From Psychroserpens sp. SPM9 (GTDB lineage: Bacteria; Bacteroidota; Bacteroidia; Flavobacteriales; Flavobacteriaceae), in contig NZ_JANZNR010000006.1 of the NCBI RefSeq assembly GCF_025153525.1, forward strand, positions 62,001-126,000: a stretch of 64,000 bases of DNA. The letters run 5' to 3'. This document shows positions 17,546 through 27,295 of the stretch, piece after piece (position 1 is the first letter of the stretch; each line of letters opens with the position of its first letter). The notes beneath the pieces were generated by a model that worked only from the letters and a program-made list of their open reading frames with translations, ran no database searches and was not told where the DNA came from. The translations under genes were made by a program, and so were the position numbers.

Positions 17546-18736
17546 CTAGCTTAGAACAGCTTGCACTTTATCTGCAGCTTCTTGGAATTCTGTTGCACTT
17601 AAGACATCCAAACCAGAATTATCAATTAATTTTTTAGCAATGTCTGCGTTCGTTCCTTGCAAGCGGACAATAATAGGTACATTAATTGTTCCCATATTTT
17701 TATAAGCATCAATGACGCCTTGAGCTACACGATCACAACGCACAATACCTCCAAAAATGTTGATTAAGATTGCTTTTACAGCTGGATCTTTTAAGATGAT
17801 TTTAAATGCAGCTTCCACACGAGCAGCATCGGCAGTACCACCAACATCTAAGAAGTTAGCTGGCTCTCCGCCTGCTTGCTTGATTAAATCCATAGTAGCC
17901 ATGGCTAAACCAGCTCCATTTACCATACAACCAACATTACCATCAAGATCCACATAGTTTAATCCCATTTCTCCAGCTTCAACCTCAATAGGATTTTCTT
18001 CACGTAAATCGCGTAATTCGGCTAAATCTTTATGTCTAAATAAGGCATTATCATCTAACGATACCTTAGCATCTACTGCCATGATTTTATCATCACTTGT
18101 TTTTAAAACTGGATTAATTTCAAATAATGACGAATCCGATTTTACATAAGCCGTATAAAGAGAGGTCACAAATTTTGTCATACCCTTAAATGCAGCTCCA
18201 GACAATCCTAAATTAAAAGCCACTTTACGTGCTTGAAACGGCAAGATGCCTGTTGCAGGATCTATTTCTTCAGTAAAAATTAAATGTGGTGTTTCCTCGG
18301 CTACGGTTTCAATATCCATTCCACCTTCAGTAGAATACATAATCATATTACGTCCGTTAGCTCTGTTTAAAAGCACAGACATGTAGTATTCTTCTGGTTC
18401 AGAATCACCTGGATAATACACATCTTCAGCAACTAAAACCTGGTGAACACGTTTTCCTTCTGCAGAAGTTTGAGGCGTTACCAAATCCATTCCTATGATT
18501 TGACCAGCAATCGTTTTAACATCATCCAGACTCTTGGCTAATTTTACGCCACCACCTTTTCCACGACCACCTGCGTGAACTTGCGCCTTAATAACATGCC
18601 ATCCCGTTCCCGTATCTTCTGTTAATTTTTTAGCTGCTTCTACGGCTTCATCAGCATTTTGAGCAACGATACCACGTTGAATACGTACGCCAAAACTGCT
18701 TAATAATTCTTTTCCTTGATATTCGTGTAAATTCAT
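17546..18736 (-). CDS. sucC: Succinate-CoA ligase (ADP-forming) beta subunit
   Basis: 396 residues, normal length for SucC. With SucD it converts succinyl-CoA, ADP and phosphate to succinate, CoA and ATP in the TCA cycle. The N-terminal ATP-grasp part starts [12 protein letters not shown] and carries the [14 protein letters not shown] nucleotide-binding loop; the C-terminal CoA-ligase domain has [22 protein letters not shown] and [16 protein letters not shown]. sucD is not adjacent in this window. It is a single-gene transcript, with its own -33/-7 promoter upstream and a strong terminator downstream. Confidence 0.98.
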   Translation of the reverse strand: MNLHEYQGKELLSSFGVRIQRGIVAQNADEAVEAAKKLTEDTGTGWHVIKAQVHAGGRGKGGGVKLAKSLDDVKTIAGQIIGMDLVTPQTSAEGKRVHQVLVAEDVYYPGDSEPEEYYMSVLLNRANGRNMIMYSTEGGMDIETVAEETPHLIFTEEIDPATGILPFQARKVAFNLGLSGAAFKGMTKFVTSLYTAYVKSDSSLFEINPVLKTSDDKIMAVDAKVSLDDNALFRHKDLAELRDLREENPIEVEAGEMGLNYVDLDGNVGCMVNGAGLAMATMDLIKQAGGEPANFLDVGGTADAARVEAAFKIILKDPAVKAILINIFGGIVRCDRVAQGVIDAYKNMGTINVPIIVRLQGTNADIAKKLIDNSGLDVLSATEFQEAADKVQAVLS

Positions 18737-18805
18737 TTGGTTTTGAAATTTATGGTTAGCCTTCAGTTACTGTTCCGAAGTCATTATCAGTATTTGTTTC
18801 TGCCA

Positions 18806-18836
18806 CAAAAATAAACATACTAAAAGTTTTTACCAA
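18806..18836 (-). promoter_or_regulatory. sucC promoter (-33 TTG, -7 TATTTTTG)
   Basis: On the - strand, TTG (plus 18834-18836) is followed after 20 nt by TATTTTTG (plus 18806-18813), a full Bacteroidota sigma-A promoter. The predicted 5' UTR is about 60 nt. Confidence 0.7.
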
Positions 18837-18915
18837 TAGTTTTTAAGATAGATTTAAAGGCTGAGTAATTCTGTAAACAGTAGCTAATTCTTTTTTTTTG
18901 ATTTGTTACGTTAGC

Positions 18916-19572
18916 CTAGCTTTTTAGACGTTTAATAACCGAAAATGCCTTATCAACCAAATCGTCTTCTACCACGATTGTAAATTCATTTGTTGTAGAC
19001 ACAACTTCATATAGAGTAATATTTTCCCAAGCCAAACGCTTAAAAATCTGATAGTATAAACCCACAATTTTTGAATTTCCTCTTGGAAGATAAATACTAA
19101 TTGCCGACAATTTATCCTGAAATCCTATTTGCGTTTCCCTTTCAAATGCCTTTAAAACACTTGTACTTTCTGAGGTTGATATGATAATATTACTCTCAAA
19201 CATTCCACGAGTAAAAGCATAAAAAATTTGATGATTGGCACTTATTTTTTCTAAGATTTGCGAATGACTCTTAATTAAAGTCTTGGAGTTTTCAAAGGTG
19301 TAATCACTTAAATTAGAACGAACCGTTATATCGCCTAACTGATTAAAAACCGATTGTAGACGCTTAGAATTTTCGACCTGTAATGGTTGCTGATGACGTC
19401 GTAGAGCCATCATAATCGCACCATCTTTTACAGGTTTGCGTAACATTTCTGAAATGGGCCGATTTAAATCTTTAGCTAATGCTGAAAAATTAATAATCTC
19501 ACGTGATAAGCCTTCTTCCAAAAACGGACTCGTGGCAATGATCTCTTGAACACAGGAAGCAATTGTTTTCAA
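18916..19572 (-). CDS. ACT-domain protein, stand-alone aspartokinase-like regulator
   Basis: 218 residues. The C-terminal part (SAISIYLPRGNSKIVGLYYQIFKRLAWENITLYEVVSTTNEFTIVVEDDLVDKAFSVIK) has the pattern of an ACT ligand-binding domain like those at the end of aspartate kinases. No kinase catalytic domain (KxGG motif, ATP site) is present. The N-terminal 100 residues look helical (FSALAKDLNRPISEMLRKPVKDGAIMMALRR), perhaps a winged-helix or dimerisation part. It is divergently oriented from lysA (118-nt gap), so an amino-acid-sensing role in lysine synthesis is plausible but inferred. A weak TATTTTTA box lies at 19598-19605. Confidence 0.65.
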   Translation of the reverse strand: MKTIASCVQEIIATSPFLEEGLSREIINFSALAKDLNRPISEMLRKPVKDGAIMMALRRHQQPLQVENSKRLQSVFNQLGDITVRSNLSDYTFENSKTLIKSHSQILEKISANHQIFYAFTRGMFESNIIISTSESTSVLKAFERETQIGFQDKLSAISIYLPRGNSKIVGLYYQIFKRLAWENITLYEVVSTTNEFTIVVEDDLVDKAFSVIKRLKS

Positions 19573-19689
19573 TTTGTTAACTATTTAACATTTTGTGTAA
19601 AAATAACAATATTTTTTTATTTTCATGTTTTAACTGCGGATTACACTTATTTTCGCTCAAAATTTATAAGCTAATTAAGATTTATACGA

Positions 19690-20895
19690 ATGGAACAACA
19701 TACCTTATTACAGATTGCAAAAGACTTTGGAAGTCCGGTTTACGTTTATGATGCTGAAAAAATTCAATCTCAGTACAAACGCCTAACATCAGCATTTGGT
19801 AAGGTGAAACAGCTACGATTAAATTACGCTGTTAAAGCATTATCTAATATTTCGGTTTTAAAACTATTTAACCAAATGGGTTCTGGATTAGATACCGTTT
19901 CGATACAGGAAGTTCAACTAGGATTAAAAGCCGGATTTAAGCCTGAACAAATTATTTATACACCTAACGGCGTGTCTTTAGAGGAAATTGAAAAGGCAGC
20001 GAAACTTGGTGTACAGATTAATATTGATAATCTTTCCGTATTAGAACAATTTGGAACCAAACACCCTAAAACACCTGTTTGCATAAGAATTAATCCGCAT
20101 GTTATGGCTGGTGGAAACACCAATATTTCGGTAGGTCATATTGATAGCAAATTTGGAATTTCAATTCATCAGATTCCGCATTTATTGCGAATTGTAGAAA
20201 ACACAAAGATGACTATTAATGGTATTCACATGCATACAGGTAGTGATATTCTTGATATTGATGTGTTTTTATATGCCAGTGAAATATTATTTGATACGGC
20301 TCGAAACTTTAAAAATTTAGATTTTATTGATTTTGGTTCCGGATTTAAAGTCCCTTATAAAACGGGAGATATAGAAACCAATATTGAAGAATTAGGCGAT
20401 AAACTTTCTAAACGCTTTAATCAATTTTGTAAAAACTACGGCAAACAACTCACCTTAGCTTTTGAACCTGGCAAGTTTTTGGTAAGTGAAGCTGGTTATT
20501 TTTTAACAAAAGTAAATGTGGTTAAGCAAACAACGTCTACAGTTTTTGCACAAGTTGATTCTGGTTTTAATCATTTAATACGACCAATGCTATATGGTGC
20601 ACAGCATGAAATTATCAATATTTCTAATCCGAAAGGTCGCGAACGCTTTTACTCGGTAGTCGGTTATATTTGTGAAACAGACACCTTTGCTAATAACAGG
20701 CGTATTAATGAAATTACAGAAGACGATATTTTAGCTTTTAAAAATGCAGGCGCTTATTGTTATTCTATGGCTTCAAATTACAATTCTCGTTATCGTCCAG
20801 CCGAAGTATTGTGGTACAACAAAAAGGCACATTTGATTAGAAAACGAGAAACTTTTGAGGACATTCTACACAATCAAGTTGAAATCAATCTTTAA
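19690..20895 (+). CDS. lysA: Diaminopimelate decarboxylase
   Basis: 401 residues. It decarboxylates meso-diaminopimelate to L-lysine with PLP. Lys49 in NYAVKALSN is the Schiff-base lysine of the alanine-racemase-like barrel; HMHTGSD and the glycine-rich FGSGFKVPY and FEPGKFLV contact PLP phosphate; the C-terminal beta domain carries CETDTF and GAYCYSMASNYN. It is close to the usual 400-420 residues. It is transcribed divergently from the ACT-domain gene; a TATTTTCG box (one mismatch) at 19648-19655 may be its -7 element. Confidence 0.96.
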   Translation: MEQHTLLQIAKDFGSPVYVYDAEKIQSQYKRLTSAFGKVKQLRLNYAVKALSNISVLKLFNQMGSGLDTVSIQEVQLGLKAGFKPEQIIYTPNGVSLEEIEKAAKLGVQINIDNLSVLEQFGTKHPKTPVCIRINPHVMAGGNTNISVGHIDSKFGISIHQIPHLLRIVENTKMTINGIHMHTGSDILDIDVFLYASEILFDTARNFKNLDFIDFGSGFKVPYKTGDIETNIEELGDKLSKRFNQFCKNYGKQLTLAFEPGKFLVSEAGYFLTKVNVVKQTTSTVFAQVDSGFNHLIRPMLYGAQHEIINISNPKGRERFYSVVGYICETDTFANNRRINEITEDDILAFKNAGAYCYSMASNYNSRYRPAEVLWYNKKAHLIRKRETFEDILHNQVEINL

Positions 20896-20928
20896 TTGAT
20901 GGCAGATTTGATAAGTTATTAGCCATTT

Positions 20929-23304
20929 CTATTGATTTATTGTGATGCGGTCTGATACCAATTGGTTTGTATTCACTACACCTTCAATAAATAGGGACAC
21001 ATCGGTTTGATGATTAGGTATCTTGAATATTAGCTTCCCTTGGGCATCAACTTTTGCACTTGGAATCCAGCCTACAACGCCATATTCTTTAAAAAACACA
21101 GAGGTATAGGAAGCATATCTCGGCATATAAAAGCGTTTGGGCGTACTATAGGTCAACGGAATATCATAAGCTGTAAAAGACACTTTGGGTTTTAACTTGA
21201 ATTGTTTATTTGGGTCTGTGAATATTTTAATCACTCCTGCACCTCCTCTAATACCTTCACCAACGCCACTTTTATTGACTTCAACATAATCAACAACCGC
21301 CATACTAAAATTATTCAAGATGTCTAAATCTACTAAAATCGCGTTATCTAAATAAATGAGTGGAACACTGGACGCATTAATTGACACAGGGAGTCTGGTC
21401 TTAATTCTAAAAATTGAATACTCCCCAGTTTGAGGGTCTTCATGTGGCGTTTCTTCAACAATAAAACCACGCTCACTAATAAATTGAGCAAAGGTTTTAT
21501 AAAATTGACGTTCGTGTTCGCCAAATTCAGTAATTCTTCCGAGGCTTCTGTTCTTTAGTTTTTCGATTCGCGTGTATTTCTTTTTCGCAAATAACTGCAC
21601 TTCATCTAATTCTTCAATAGCATCAAACTTAAAACCACTAACATCTTTAGCTGCATATTGATTGGCTCTTAGCATGCTTTTAGGTTCATATTTTGTGTTA
21701 AAACCTTTTATCGATGATGGCGTAAATTGCAATACTACATTTGAGCGTCCTAGTTCCCCATTAGATTTGATTTCTCCTATTCGTAATTTTTCATCGTCCA
21801 ACGGAAAAAAACCGCGTTTTTCCAAAGATTGCTGAGTTTTGTCCAGCGTTAATAATTCTGATTTTGTGTTGATATTAGGGTAAATCAGTAAATTTTTTGA
21901 CTTACTATTATTTGTATTTATGGTATAATTGACACCAATCTCAAAGTTATAAACGGGTTCTGGAGCGGAATTAAATATGGAAGTCCAGTCATAACTACTC
22001 CAACCTTGTGTGAGTAACAAATTATCTAATTCATATTTTTTCTTATCATCAATGGCCGTAAAATAATAAGAAGCCTGTTCTACTGCACTTTTTAAATACG
22101 GTTGAAGGTAAGTTGCTGAAATAATATTTTGATGATGATCATAGCTTTTCGTTTCTGAAGGCAAAACCGAAATACTCAAATTTTGTAATTTTTGAATATC
22201 AACTGAAGGTATTGCTAATTTAATTTCCAAACTATCGGTTCTCATTGGAAGCTGTTCTGCCTTAGAAATGGATTGCAATGGTAAGCCATTAAAATTAAAA
22301 TAGAGACGTTCGGCAATAGGTCGATCTTCGTCATCAAAAAGTGTAAAAATATTAACGCCAGGATATAAATACTTTAAATCTACTGTAGTTATTGACGATT
22401 TTGAACCATTAAAACTGATAGTCGCTTCGCTGGCATTAGAACCGTTGTGAATGATCAGTTTATAATTGCGGTTTCCGAAAAGTTCAAAACTTTTAGCGTT
22501 AGTTTTTAAAGCTAAAGCAATACTATTGGGTGTTGACGTTTCGGTGACCGAAAGCACTACGCCCATACGTTTTGCTGTAGGCAAAGTATAACTTGCTTTT
22601 TCGTTATCATAAGAATATTCTAAACGATAGACCTCACCTTCCGAAGGGTGCAGTAAAAACTTACCAATTCCAAAGGTGTTAAGCGTCGTTGTGGTTAATA
22701 AATCTCCTTCAGCATTTAACACATTGATTTCCAAATTAGGAATCCCTAAGCCTAGCTGATCTTTTGCAATAACACCAACTACATTTAAGGTTTCAGAAAG
22801 CAGATGTCCACTTTCAGGAAGCACTTGGATATCTATTGCTTTTGAAATGTTTGCTGGTTTATCTTCGGCTTTATCTTCCGGATTAATCACTCTAAAATTT
22901 TCCAGAAAATAATTATGTTCATTAGGAAAATTTCGACTCCAGTTGGTATAGCTTTTAAATTTATACTCGCCACTGGCAAATGTACTGTCAATCATAAAAT
23001 CACCACGTGAAAACCCTTGATTCATCATGAGTAGTTTTTCGGTGATAACCTTGTCGTTTTTGTCGAGAATCTGACAGTATAAATTAGTGGTTCGGGTCGA
23101 AGGTTCTTTAATATCTTTCAGAAATACATAGGCATTAAAACCCAGCATTTCTCCAGTAATGTAAGTCGATTTATTGAGATGAACGTAGATTTGTTCTCTT
23201 GATAAATCGGTATAATCTTCATAAGCATCAATTATATCACTCGTGTCTTGAGCAAAACTATTTCCGAAGACAAGTATTGAAAAAAACAGAATGATATTCT
23301 TCAT
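20929..23304 (-). CDS. Large secreted MG2/TonB-plug-like protein
   Basis: 791 residues with a signal peptide (MKNIILFFSILVFGNSFAQ). The start of the mature region (EQIYVHLNKSTYITGEMLGFNAYVF) is the macroglobulin MG2-like signature common in Bacteroidota envelope proteins. A segment near residues 640-700 (PLIYLDNAILVDLDILNNFSMAVVDYVEVNK...GIRGGAGVIKIFT) looks like a TonB-receptor plug, but there is no following 22-strand barrel. It lies 4 nt after the carboxypeptidase-regulatory-like gene in the same operon. It probably works in the periplasm or outer membrane; ligand unknown. Confidence 0.75.
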   Translation of the reverse strand: MKNIILFFSILVFGNSFAQDTSDIIDAYEDYTDLSREQIYVHLNKSTYITGEMLGFNAYVFLKDIKEPSTRTTNLYCQILDKNDKVITEKLLMMNQGFSRGDFMIDSTFASGEYKFKSYTNWSRNFPNEHNYFLENFRVINPEDKAEDKPANISKAIDIQVLPESGHLLSETLNVVGVIAKDQLGLGIPNLEINVLNAEGDLLTTTTLNTFGIGKFLLHPSEGEVYRLEYSYDNEKASYTLPTAKRMGVVLSVTETSTPNSIALALKTNAKSFELFGNRNYKLIIHNGSNASEATISFNGSKSSITTVDLKYLYPGVNIFTLFDDEDRPIAERLYFNFNGLPLQSISKAEQLPMRTDSLEIKLAIPSVDIQKLQNLSISVLPSETKSYDHHQNIISATYLQPYLKSAVEQASYYFTAIDDKKKYELDNLLLTQGWSSYDWTSIFNSAPEPVYNFEIGVNYTINTNNSKSKNLLIYPNINTKSELLTLDKTQQSLEKRGFFPLDDEKLRIGEIKSNGELGRSNVVLQFTPSSIKGFNTKYEPKSMLRANQYAAKDVSGFKFDAIEELDEVQLFAKKKYTRIEKLKNRSLGRITEFGEHERQFYKTFAQFISERGFIVEETPHEDPQTGEYSIFRIKTRLPVSINASSVPLIYLDNAILVDLDILNNFSMAVVDYVEVNKSGVGEGIRGGAGVIKIFTDPNKQFKLKPKVSFTAYDIPLTYSTPKRFYMPRYASYTSVFFKEYGVVGWIPSAKVDAQGKLIFKIPNHQTDVSLFIEGVVNTNQLVSDRITINQ

Positions 23305-23308
23305 CTTA

Positions 23309-24844
23309 TTACTTTTTTAATGGTGTATTCATCCAGTAGGAATTCGCTATTTCAAGATTATTGACTTTAGCTTCAGACAAGGGTTTATATCTAAGAATGA
23401 ATTCTAAGTTACTGGGTTTTTGTTTATTGACAAAAATATCTTGAGCAAAAAATTCTCTAAACTGAGCGGCTTCAATTTTTGGAGATTTTGAAATTTCTCT
23501 GTTAGTGATATCATATACGTTTTTAATTCTGACATCAAATTCATTCATATTGGTATTCTCATCAATGGTTTCAGGGAAACTCCATTCGGCAATCTGCAAT
23601 TTCACAGTACTTTCATCGACAATCTCAACCGATTTTACCATCAGTTTTCGCTTTTGATATTTGAGTTTAAAATCCTTTCGGTCTACAGTTGTGGTATCTA
23701 ATGCATTATTAAAACTGATATAAAATGCCTGTTCATAGATATTAAAATCAACTTTTTTTGCACTAAACACAAATTGGTCACTTACAACAAAGCGATTATT
23801 AAATGTGATATAATTTAAATACATTAAACGTCCCTTAGGCTTATATTCGATTTCAACTTCAAAAAGCGGATTCTCATTGTTGATTTCGAAAACACTATAT
23901 TCTAATTTATGAATCGCAAAATCGTCTTTAGCTATATAAATTTTACCTAAAGCTCGATGACTGGTCCCTACCAATCGCTTTTTTGCTTTGAAGCCTATCT
24001 CGTAAATAACATCGTCATTAAGATATACCTTACGTAAGGTTTCAAACTCATGATTTTCTAAAAATTTTCGTTTGAATACATATACAAATGAAAAACTGAG
24101 GTGCTCAAAATTTCGAATCGGATTATGTATGTTGAGTATGCCTAATTCGTTTCCGCCTTGACCTGATAAAGTTGTGTTTTTAATGTATTTGGACGCGCCA
24201 TCGTAAGCAATTAACAATGTAGAATCTCTTGGAAACTCTTCGTTTTCTTTATAACTTAAAATAGCACTTTCATTGTAATTGTCGGTCATAATATCGGTGT
24301 CAAATCCGGCATCAAAAGATTCTATAATAGCTTCATTTAAATTGTAATACTGACCTCTCACAACCTGATAATCTCTATAATAGCCAATTGAAGAATAATT
24401 TTCTTTTGGATAATTGAGCGGAATACTGGCAATGGCTTTTTTTACAAGTGTATAAGCTTCTAAGTCTTTGCTCTTCGTCTTTTTTCCTTTGATAAGCACT
24501 TGATTGAGTAGTTCAATTTTGGGTTTAAGCGTAATGATATTGGTTTTATAATCTTCTAATGCAGCAGCAGCTACCTGTTTGGTTTCATAGCCCAAGCAGG
24601 AAATAATTAAACTATCTTTTGCCTTTTTGTAGTGATACGGAATTCTAAAATCACCATCAATATTAGCGATAACACCTTTTCCAGTATGTTTAAATTGAAT
24701 CGTTGCATAAGGCACAGGATAATTGGTACCCGTTTCAATAATTTTACAAAACAATGCTTCTACAGACTTACCTTGCGAATGTGCAGATTTAGCCATAAAA
24801 AACAGTAGTAATACGAGTAAAATTTTACCTGTAAAAGCTTTCAT
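23309..24844 (-). CDS. Carboxypeptidase-regulatory-like domain outer-envelope protein
   Basis: 511 residues with a signal peptide (ending KSAHSQ). Residues about 30-115 (VPYATIQFKHTGKGVIANIDGDFRIPY...LIISCLGYETKQV) form a CarboxypepD_reg-like beta-sandwich, as found at the N-termini of SusC-type receptors. The rest (about 120-500) is beta-rich and resembles the DUF5686-type region that follows such domains in flavobacterial proteins, without an obvious T9SS domain. It sits between the VOC gene and the MG2/plug gene with 4-nt gaps, so it is cotranscribed. Function unknown. Confidence 0.75.
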   Translation of the reverse strand: MKAFTGKILLVLLLFFMAKSAHSQGKSVEALFCKIIETGTNYPVPYATIQFKHTGKGVIANIDGDFRIPYHYKKAKDSLIISCLGYETKQVAAAALEDYKTNIITLKPKIELLNQVLIKGKKTKSKDLEAYTLVKKAIASIPLNYPKENYSSIGYYRDYQVVRGQYYNLNEAIIESFDAGFDTDIMTDNYNESAILSYKENEEFPRDSTLLIAYDGASKYIKNTTLSGQGGNELGILNIHNPIRNFEHLSFSFVYVFKRKFLENHEFETLRKVYLNDDVIYEIGFKAKKRLVGTSHRALGKIYIAKDDFAIHKLEYSVFEINNENPLFEVEIEYKPKGRLMYLNYITFNNRFVVSDQFVFSAKKVDFNIYEQAFYISFNNALDTTTVDRKDFKLKYQKRKLMVKSVEIVDESTVKLQIAEWSFPETIDENTNMNEFDVRIKNVYDITNREISKSPKIEAAQFREFFAQDIFVNKQKPSNLEFILRYKPLSEAKVNNLEIANSYWMNTPLKK

Positions 24845-24848
24845 TAAA

Positions 24849-25226
24849 TTATAAATCTCTATAAAAAATTAAACCGTTTGAGTCGCAATCGTAAATTCCA
24901 AATTCGCGAGTGCGCCAAGCGGTATCACGAAGCATGGTATTATTGTGAAATACATCTTTGGTTTTATAGTCGTTAAACAAGCTATCAACTTCAGTGACAT
25001 AAATTCTTAATAAAGCACTGTCCATGCCATTGGTCCAGTCGTTTTCGTCATGCCATTGCAAATGAATTTCAACAGCATCTCTTTGAACTCCAGCATATTT
25101 AGGGTCATTTCCTGCATCTTTAAAGCTTAATTTAAATCCGAGTTTATCAACATAATAATGAATAGCCCTGGAAACGTTACGCACAGGAAGTACCGGATGA
25201 ATTTGTTGTAAAATAGCTGTAGCCAT
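24849..25226 (-). CDS. VOC family (bleomycin-resistance-type) protein
   Basis: 125 residues with two betaalphabetabetabeta half-modules (HPVLPVRNVSRAIHYYVDKLGFKLSFKD; LLRIYVTEVDSLFNDYKT; TREFGIYDCDSNGLIFYR). This is the size and pattern of glyoxalase-fold proteins annotated as bleomycin/antibiotic-binding. No substrate can be assigned. It is cytosolic, unlike its operon neighbours, which have signal peptides. It lies one base after the DinB-like gene. Confidence 0.85.
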   Translation of the reverse strand: MATAILQQIHPVLPVRNVSRAIHYYVDKLGFKLSFKDAGNDPKYAGVQRDAVEIHLQWHDENDWTNGMDSALLRIYVTEVDSLFNDYKTKDVFHNNTMLRDTAWRTREFGIYDCDSNGLIFYRDL

Positions 25227-25227
25227 A

Positions 25228-25803
25228 TTATTGCTTTACAGTACCTCTAAAGTGATTTACGTTTGAATTAATCGGATTTCCTGAAATTCTTCGGAATGTT
25301 GCTATTTGTCCGCAATGCCAAATCGCATCAGCAATAGGACCATTAACCTGGTTCCAAAACGGAATTTCATTGGTCCCGAAAATAATTTTATATTGTGAAA
25401 TATCGTCACTTGCTCTTAAAATATCGGCTGCTGTTTTAAGATTAATCAAGGCTTGCTTCCGTTGTTCTGCATAAGTCATTTTGGAACTGTCATTTTTTTT
25501 ATTAGCTTGCTTTAAGGTAGAGTTGACAATAATATACGACAAATCTAAAATATGCGTAATCGTTTCGGCTGTAGTTCGTGATTCGTCACCTGGTTTGTAT
25601 TCCAAATCTTTTTCAGTAAGCCCTTCGCTGGCCCAATAAAAACGGAATCCGAGTGCATCTACCATACGTGCTGCCATGGTTCCTGCTGTAAAGCTTTCAG
25701 CGTATTCGGGTACTTCGTAATAAGGTAGTTTCGCTTCGGAAGCGTTTTGTGCAAAAGACACAGCACTTAACATTAAACACAGCACAAATCCTTTAATTTT
25801 CAT
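25228..25803 (-). CDS. Secreted DinB-like four-helix protein
   Basis: 191 residues with a signal peptide (MKIKGFVLCLMLSAVSFAQ). The mature part (MAARMVDALGFRFYWASEGL...ETITHILDLSYIIVNS...GPIADAIWHCGQIATFRR) fits a DinB-type four-helix bundle with candidate metal-binding histidines in THILDL and IWHCGQ. DinB proteins are often cytosolic thiol-dependent enzymes, so an exported version is notable though not rare in Bacteroidota. It is part of the M28 peptidase operon. Confidence 0.75.
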   Translation of the reverse strand: MKIKGFVLCLMLSAVSFAQNASEAKLPYYEVPEYAESFTAGTMAARMVDALGFRFYWASEGLTEKDLEYKPGDESRTTAETITHILDLSYIIVNSTLKQANKKNDSSKMTYAEQRKQALINLKTAADILRASDDISQYKIIFGTNEIPFWNQVNGPIADAIWHCGQIATFRRISGNPINSNVNHFRGTVKQ

Positions 25804-25820
25804 CTTAACAATTTTTAATA

Positions 25821-27224
25821 TTAATCTCTTAATTCTTCAGTATTTGAAATGGTTTGAGTTCCATATTTATCAATCAAATAAATTAAAGCCGTCATTGATG
25901 CGGCACCTAACTCAAGTTCTCGTTTATTCACGTGTTCAAAGGTATCATTACTTGCATGATGGTGATCAAAATAGCGTTGTGAATCGGGACGCAAACCAGT
26001 CAGAACGATGTTGTCATTTTTTAACGGACCGATATCAGCGCCACTACCGCCCTTTTCAAAGTAATGAATTAAGTACGGCTTAAAAAGTGGTTTCCAGCTT
26101 TCTATTTTGGCAAACATTACATCGCTACAATCAAAGCTAAATCCTCTAGGCGTAAAACCTCCTGAATCACTCTCTAATGCAAACACATGGTTTTCCTTTT
26201 TTTCTTGAGCGATTTCGGCATATTTCCTTCCGCCACGCAAACCATTCTCTTCATTCATAAATAAGACGACTCGAATGGTGCGCTTAGGTTTTATTCCACT
26301 TTCTTTGAGCAATCGCAATACATCCATAGATTGAACCACACCTGCGCCATCATCATGAGAACCATCGCCTAAATCCCAGGAGTCCAGATGACCACCAACG
26401 ATAATAATTTCGTTTGGAAACTCGCTTCCTGTTATTTCACCAATCACATTATAAGATTGTACATCTTTTAATTGCTGACAGTTTTGCTTAAAAAAGAACT
26501 TAACCTCTTTATTCAGCGCCAACATACCGCTTAATAATTCGGCATCATTTGTACTAATTGCAGCTGAAGGAATGCGTTGATTAACCGGTAAATCACCATA
26601 GCTCATACTTCCTGTGTGCGGAAAATCATCCAATCTCAAGTTTAACGAGCGCACTATAGTTCCAACAGCGCCATATTTTGCAGCTTCGGCAGCTCCAGCA
26701 TAACGTTCTACAGCACAACCACCATAAGCCTCAAAAGTATTAATCAAATCGGCTTGCATCGGACGATTAATAAACACAATTTTACCTTTAATTTCCGCTT
26801 CGCCTAAAGCTTCTAAATCCTTATAGGATTTAACTTCTATAACCTTAGCCTTAATACCTCCAAGCGGTGTTGCTACTGAACCACCAAGCGCACAGATATT
26901 CACATTAGTGGTGACTCCAGGTGAGGTTTCGAAGTAAGCAAATTCAGGAGCACCTCTCACCCAACGCGGCACCATCACAGGTTGAAGCCACACCTTATCT
27001 AAGCCGAGTTTTTCAAGTTCTTCTTTGGTATATTGCACAGCTTTTTCGGCATTTAAAGAACCCGAAAGCCGACCACCAATTTGGTTGGATAAATGGTCTA
27101 ACCATTGGTAACTCATACCATTAGTTAGTGAATTGGAATATATGCTTTTAAGATTTTCAGCATCGGTTTGTGCTGAAATTTGACCCATTATAAAACAGAA
27201 AACAATAGTTATCAATAACCTCAT
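25821..27224 (-). CDS. Secreted M28 family metallopeptidase
   Basis: 467 residues with a signal peptide (MRLLITIVFCFIMGQISAQ). The layout is that of the plasma-glutamate-carboxypeptidase branch of M28: a PA-like insert in the first half (about 110-220) and a two-zinc catalytic domain with GGHLDSWDLGDGSHDDGAG, MNEENGLRGG, ESDSGGFTPRGF and a final His in FDHHHASNDT. It probably removes residues from peptides in the periplasm. It is the first gene of a five-gene - strand run (gaps 17, 1, 4 and 4 nt), with a TATCTTTA -7-like box just upstream. Confidence 0.9.
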   Translation of the reverse strand: MRLLITIVFCFIMGQISAQTDAENLKSIYSNSLTNGMSYQWLDHLSNQIGGRLSGSLNAEKAVQYTKEELEKLGLDKVWLQPVMVPRWVRGAPEFAYFETSPGVTTNVNICALGGSVATPLGGIKAKVIEVKSYKDLEALGEAEIKGKIVFINRPMQADLINTFEAYGGCAVERYAGAAEAAKYGAVGTIVRSLNLRLDDFPHTGSMSYGDLPVNQRIPSAAISTNDAELLSGMLALNKEVKFFFKQNCQQLKDVQSYNVIGEITGSEFPNEIIIVGGHLDSWDLGDGSHDDGAGVVQSMDVLRLLKESGIKPKRTIRVVLFMNEENGLRGGRKYAEIAQEKKENHVFALESDSGGFTPRGFSFDCSDVMFAKIESWKPLFKPYLIHYFEKGGSGADIGPLKNDNIVLTGLRPDSQRYFDHHHASNDTFEHVNKRELELGAASMTALIYLIDKYGTQTISNTEELRD

Positions 27225-27248
27225 AAAATTGTATTTTTCAATGAAGTC

Positions 27249-27256
27249 TAAAGATA
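27249..27256 (-). promoter_or_regulatory. Candidate -7 box (TATCTTTA) of the M28 operon
   Basis: The - strand TATCTTTA is one base off TAnnTTTG and ends 24 nt before the start at 27224. The same variant occurs upstream of bshC, the M14 peptidase gene and the ABC operon. Confidence 0.4.
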
Positions 27257-27295
27257 CTATTTAAAATACTTAGGACGAAAAAAATATCAGATAGA

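Noticed and set aside
18737-18915. Riboswitch upstream of sucC or the ACT gene
   Set aside because: No conserved riboswitch core was recognised; a normal promoter explains the gap.
20896-20928. ATGGC...GCCAT pair between convergent lysA and the 20929 gene
   Set aside because: The stem is five base pairs with a loop of about 18 nt and no T-run, too weak to call a terminator.
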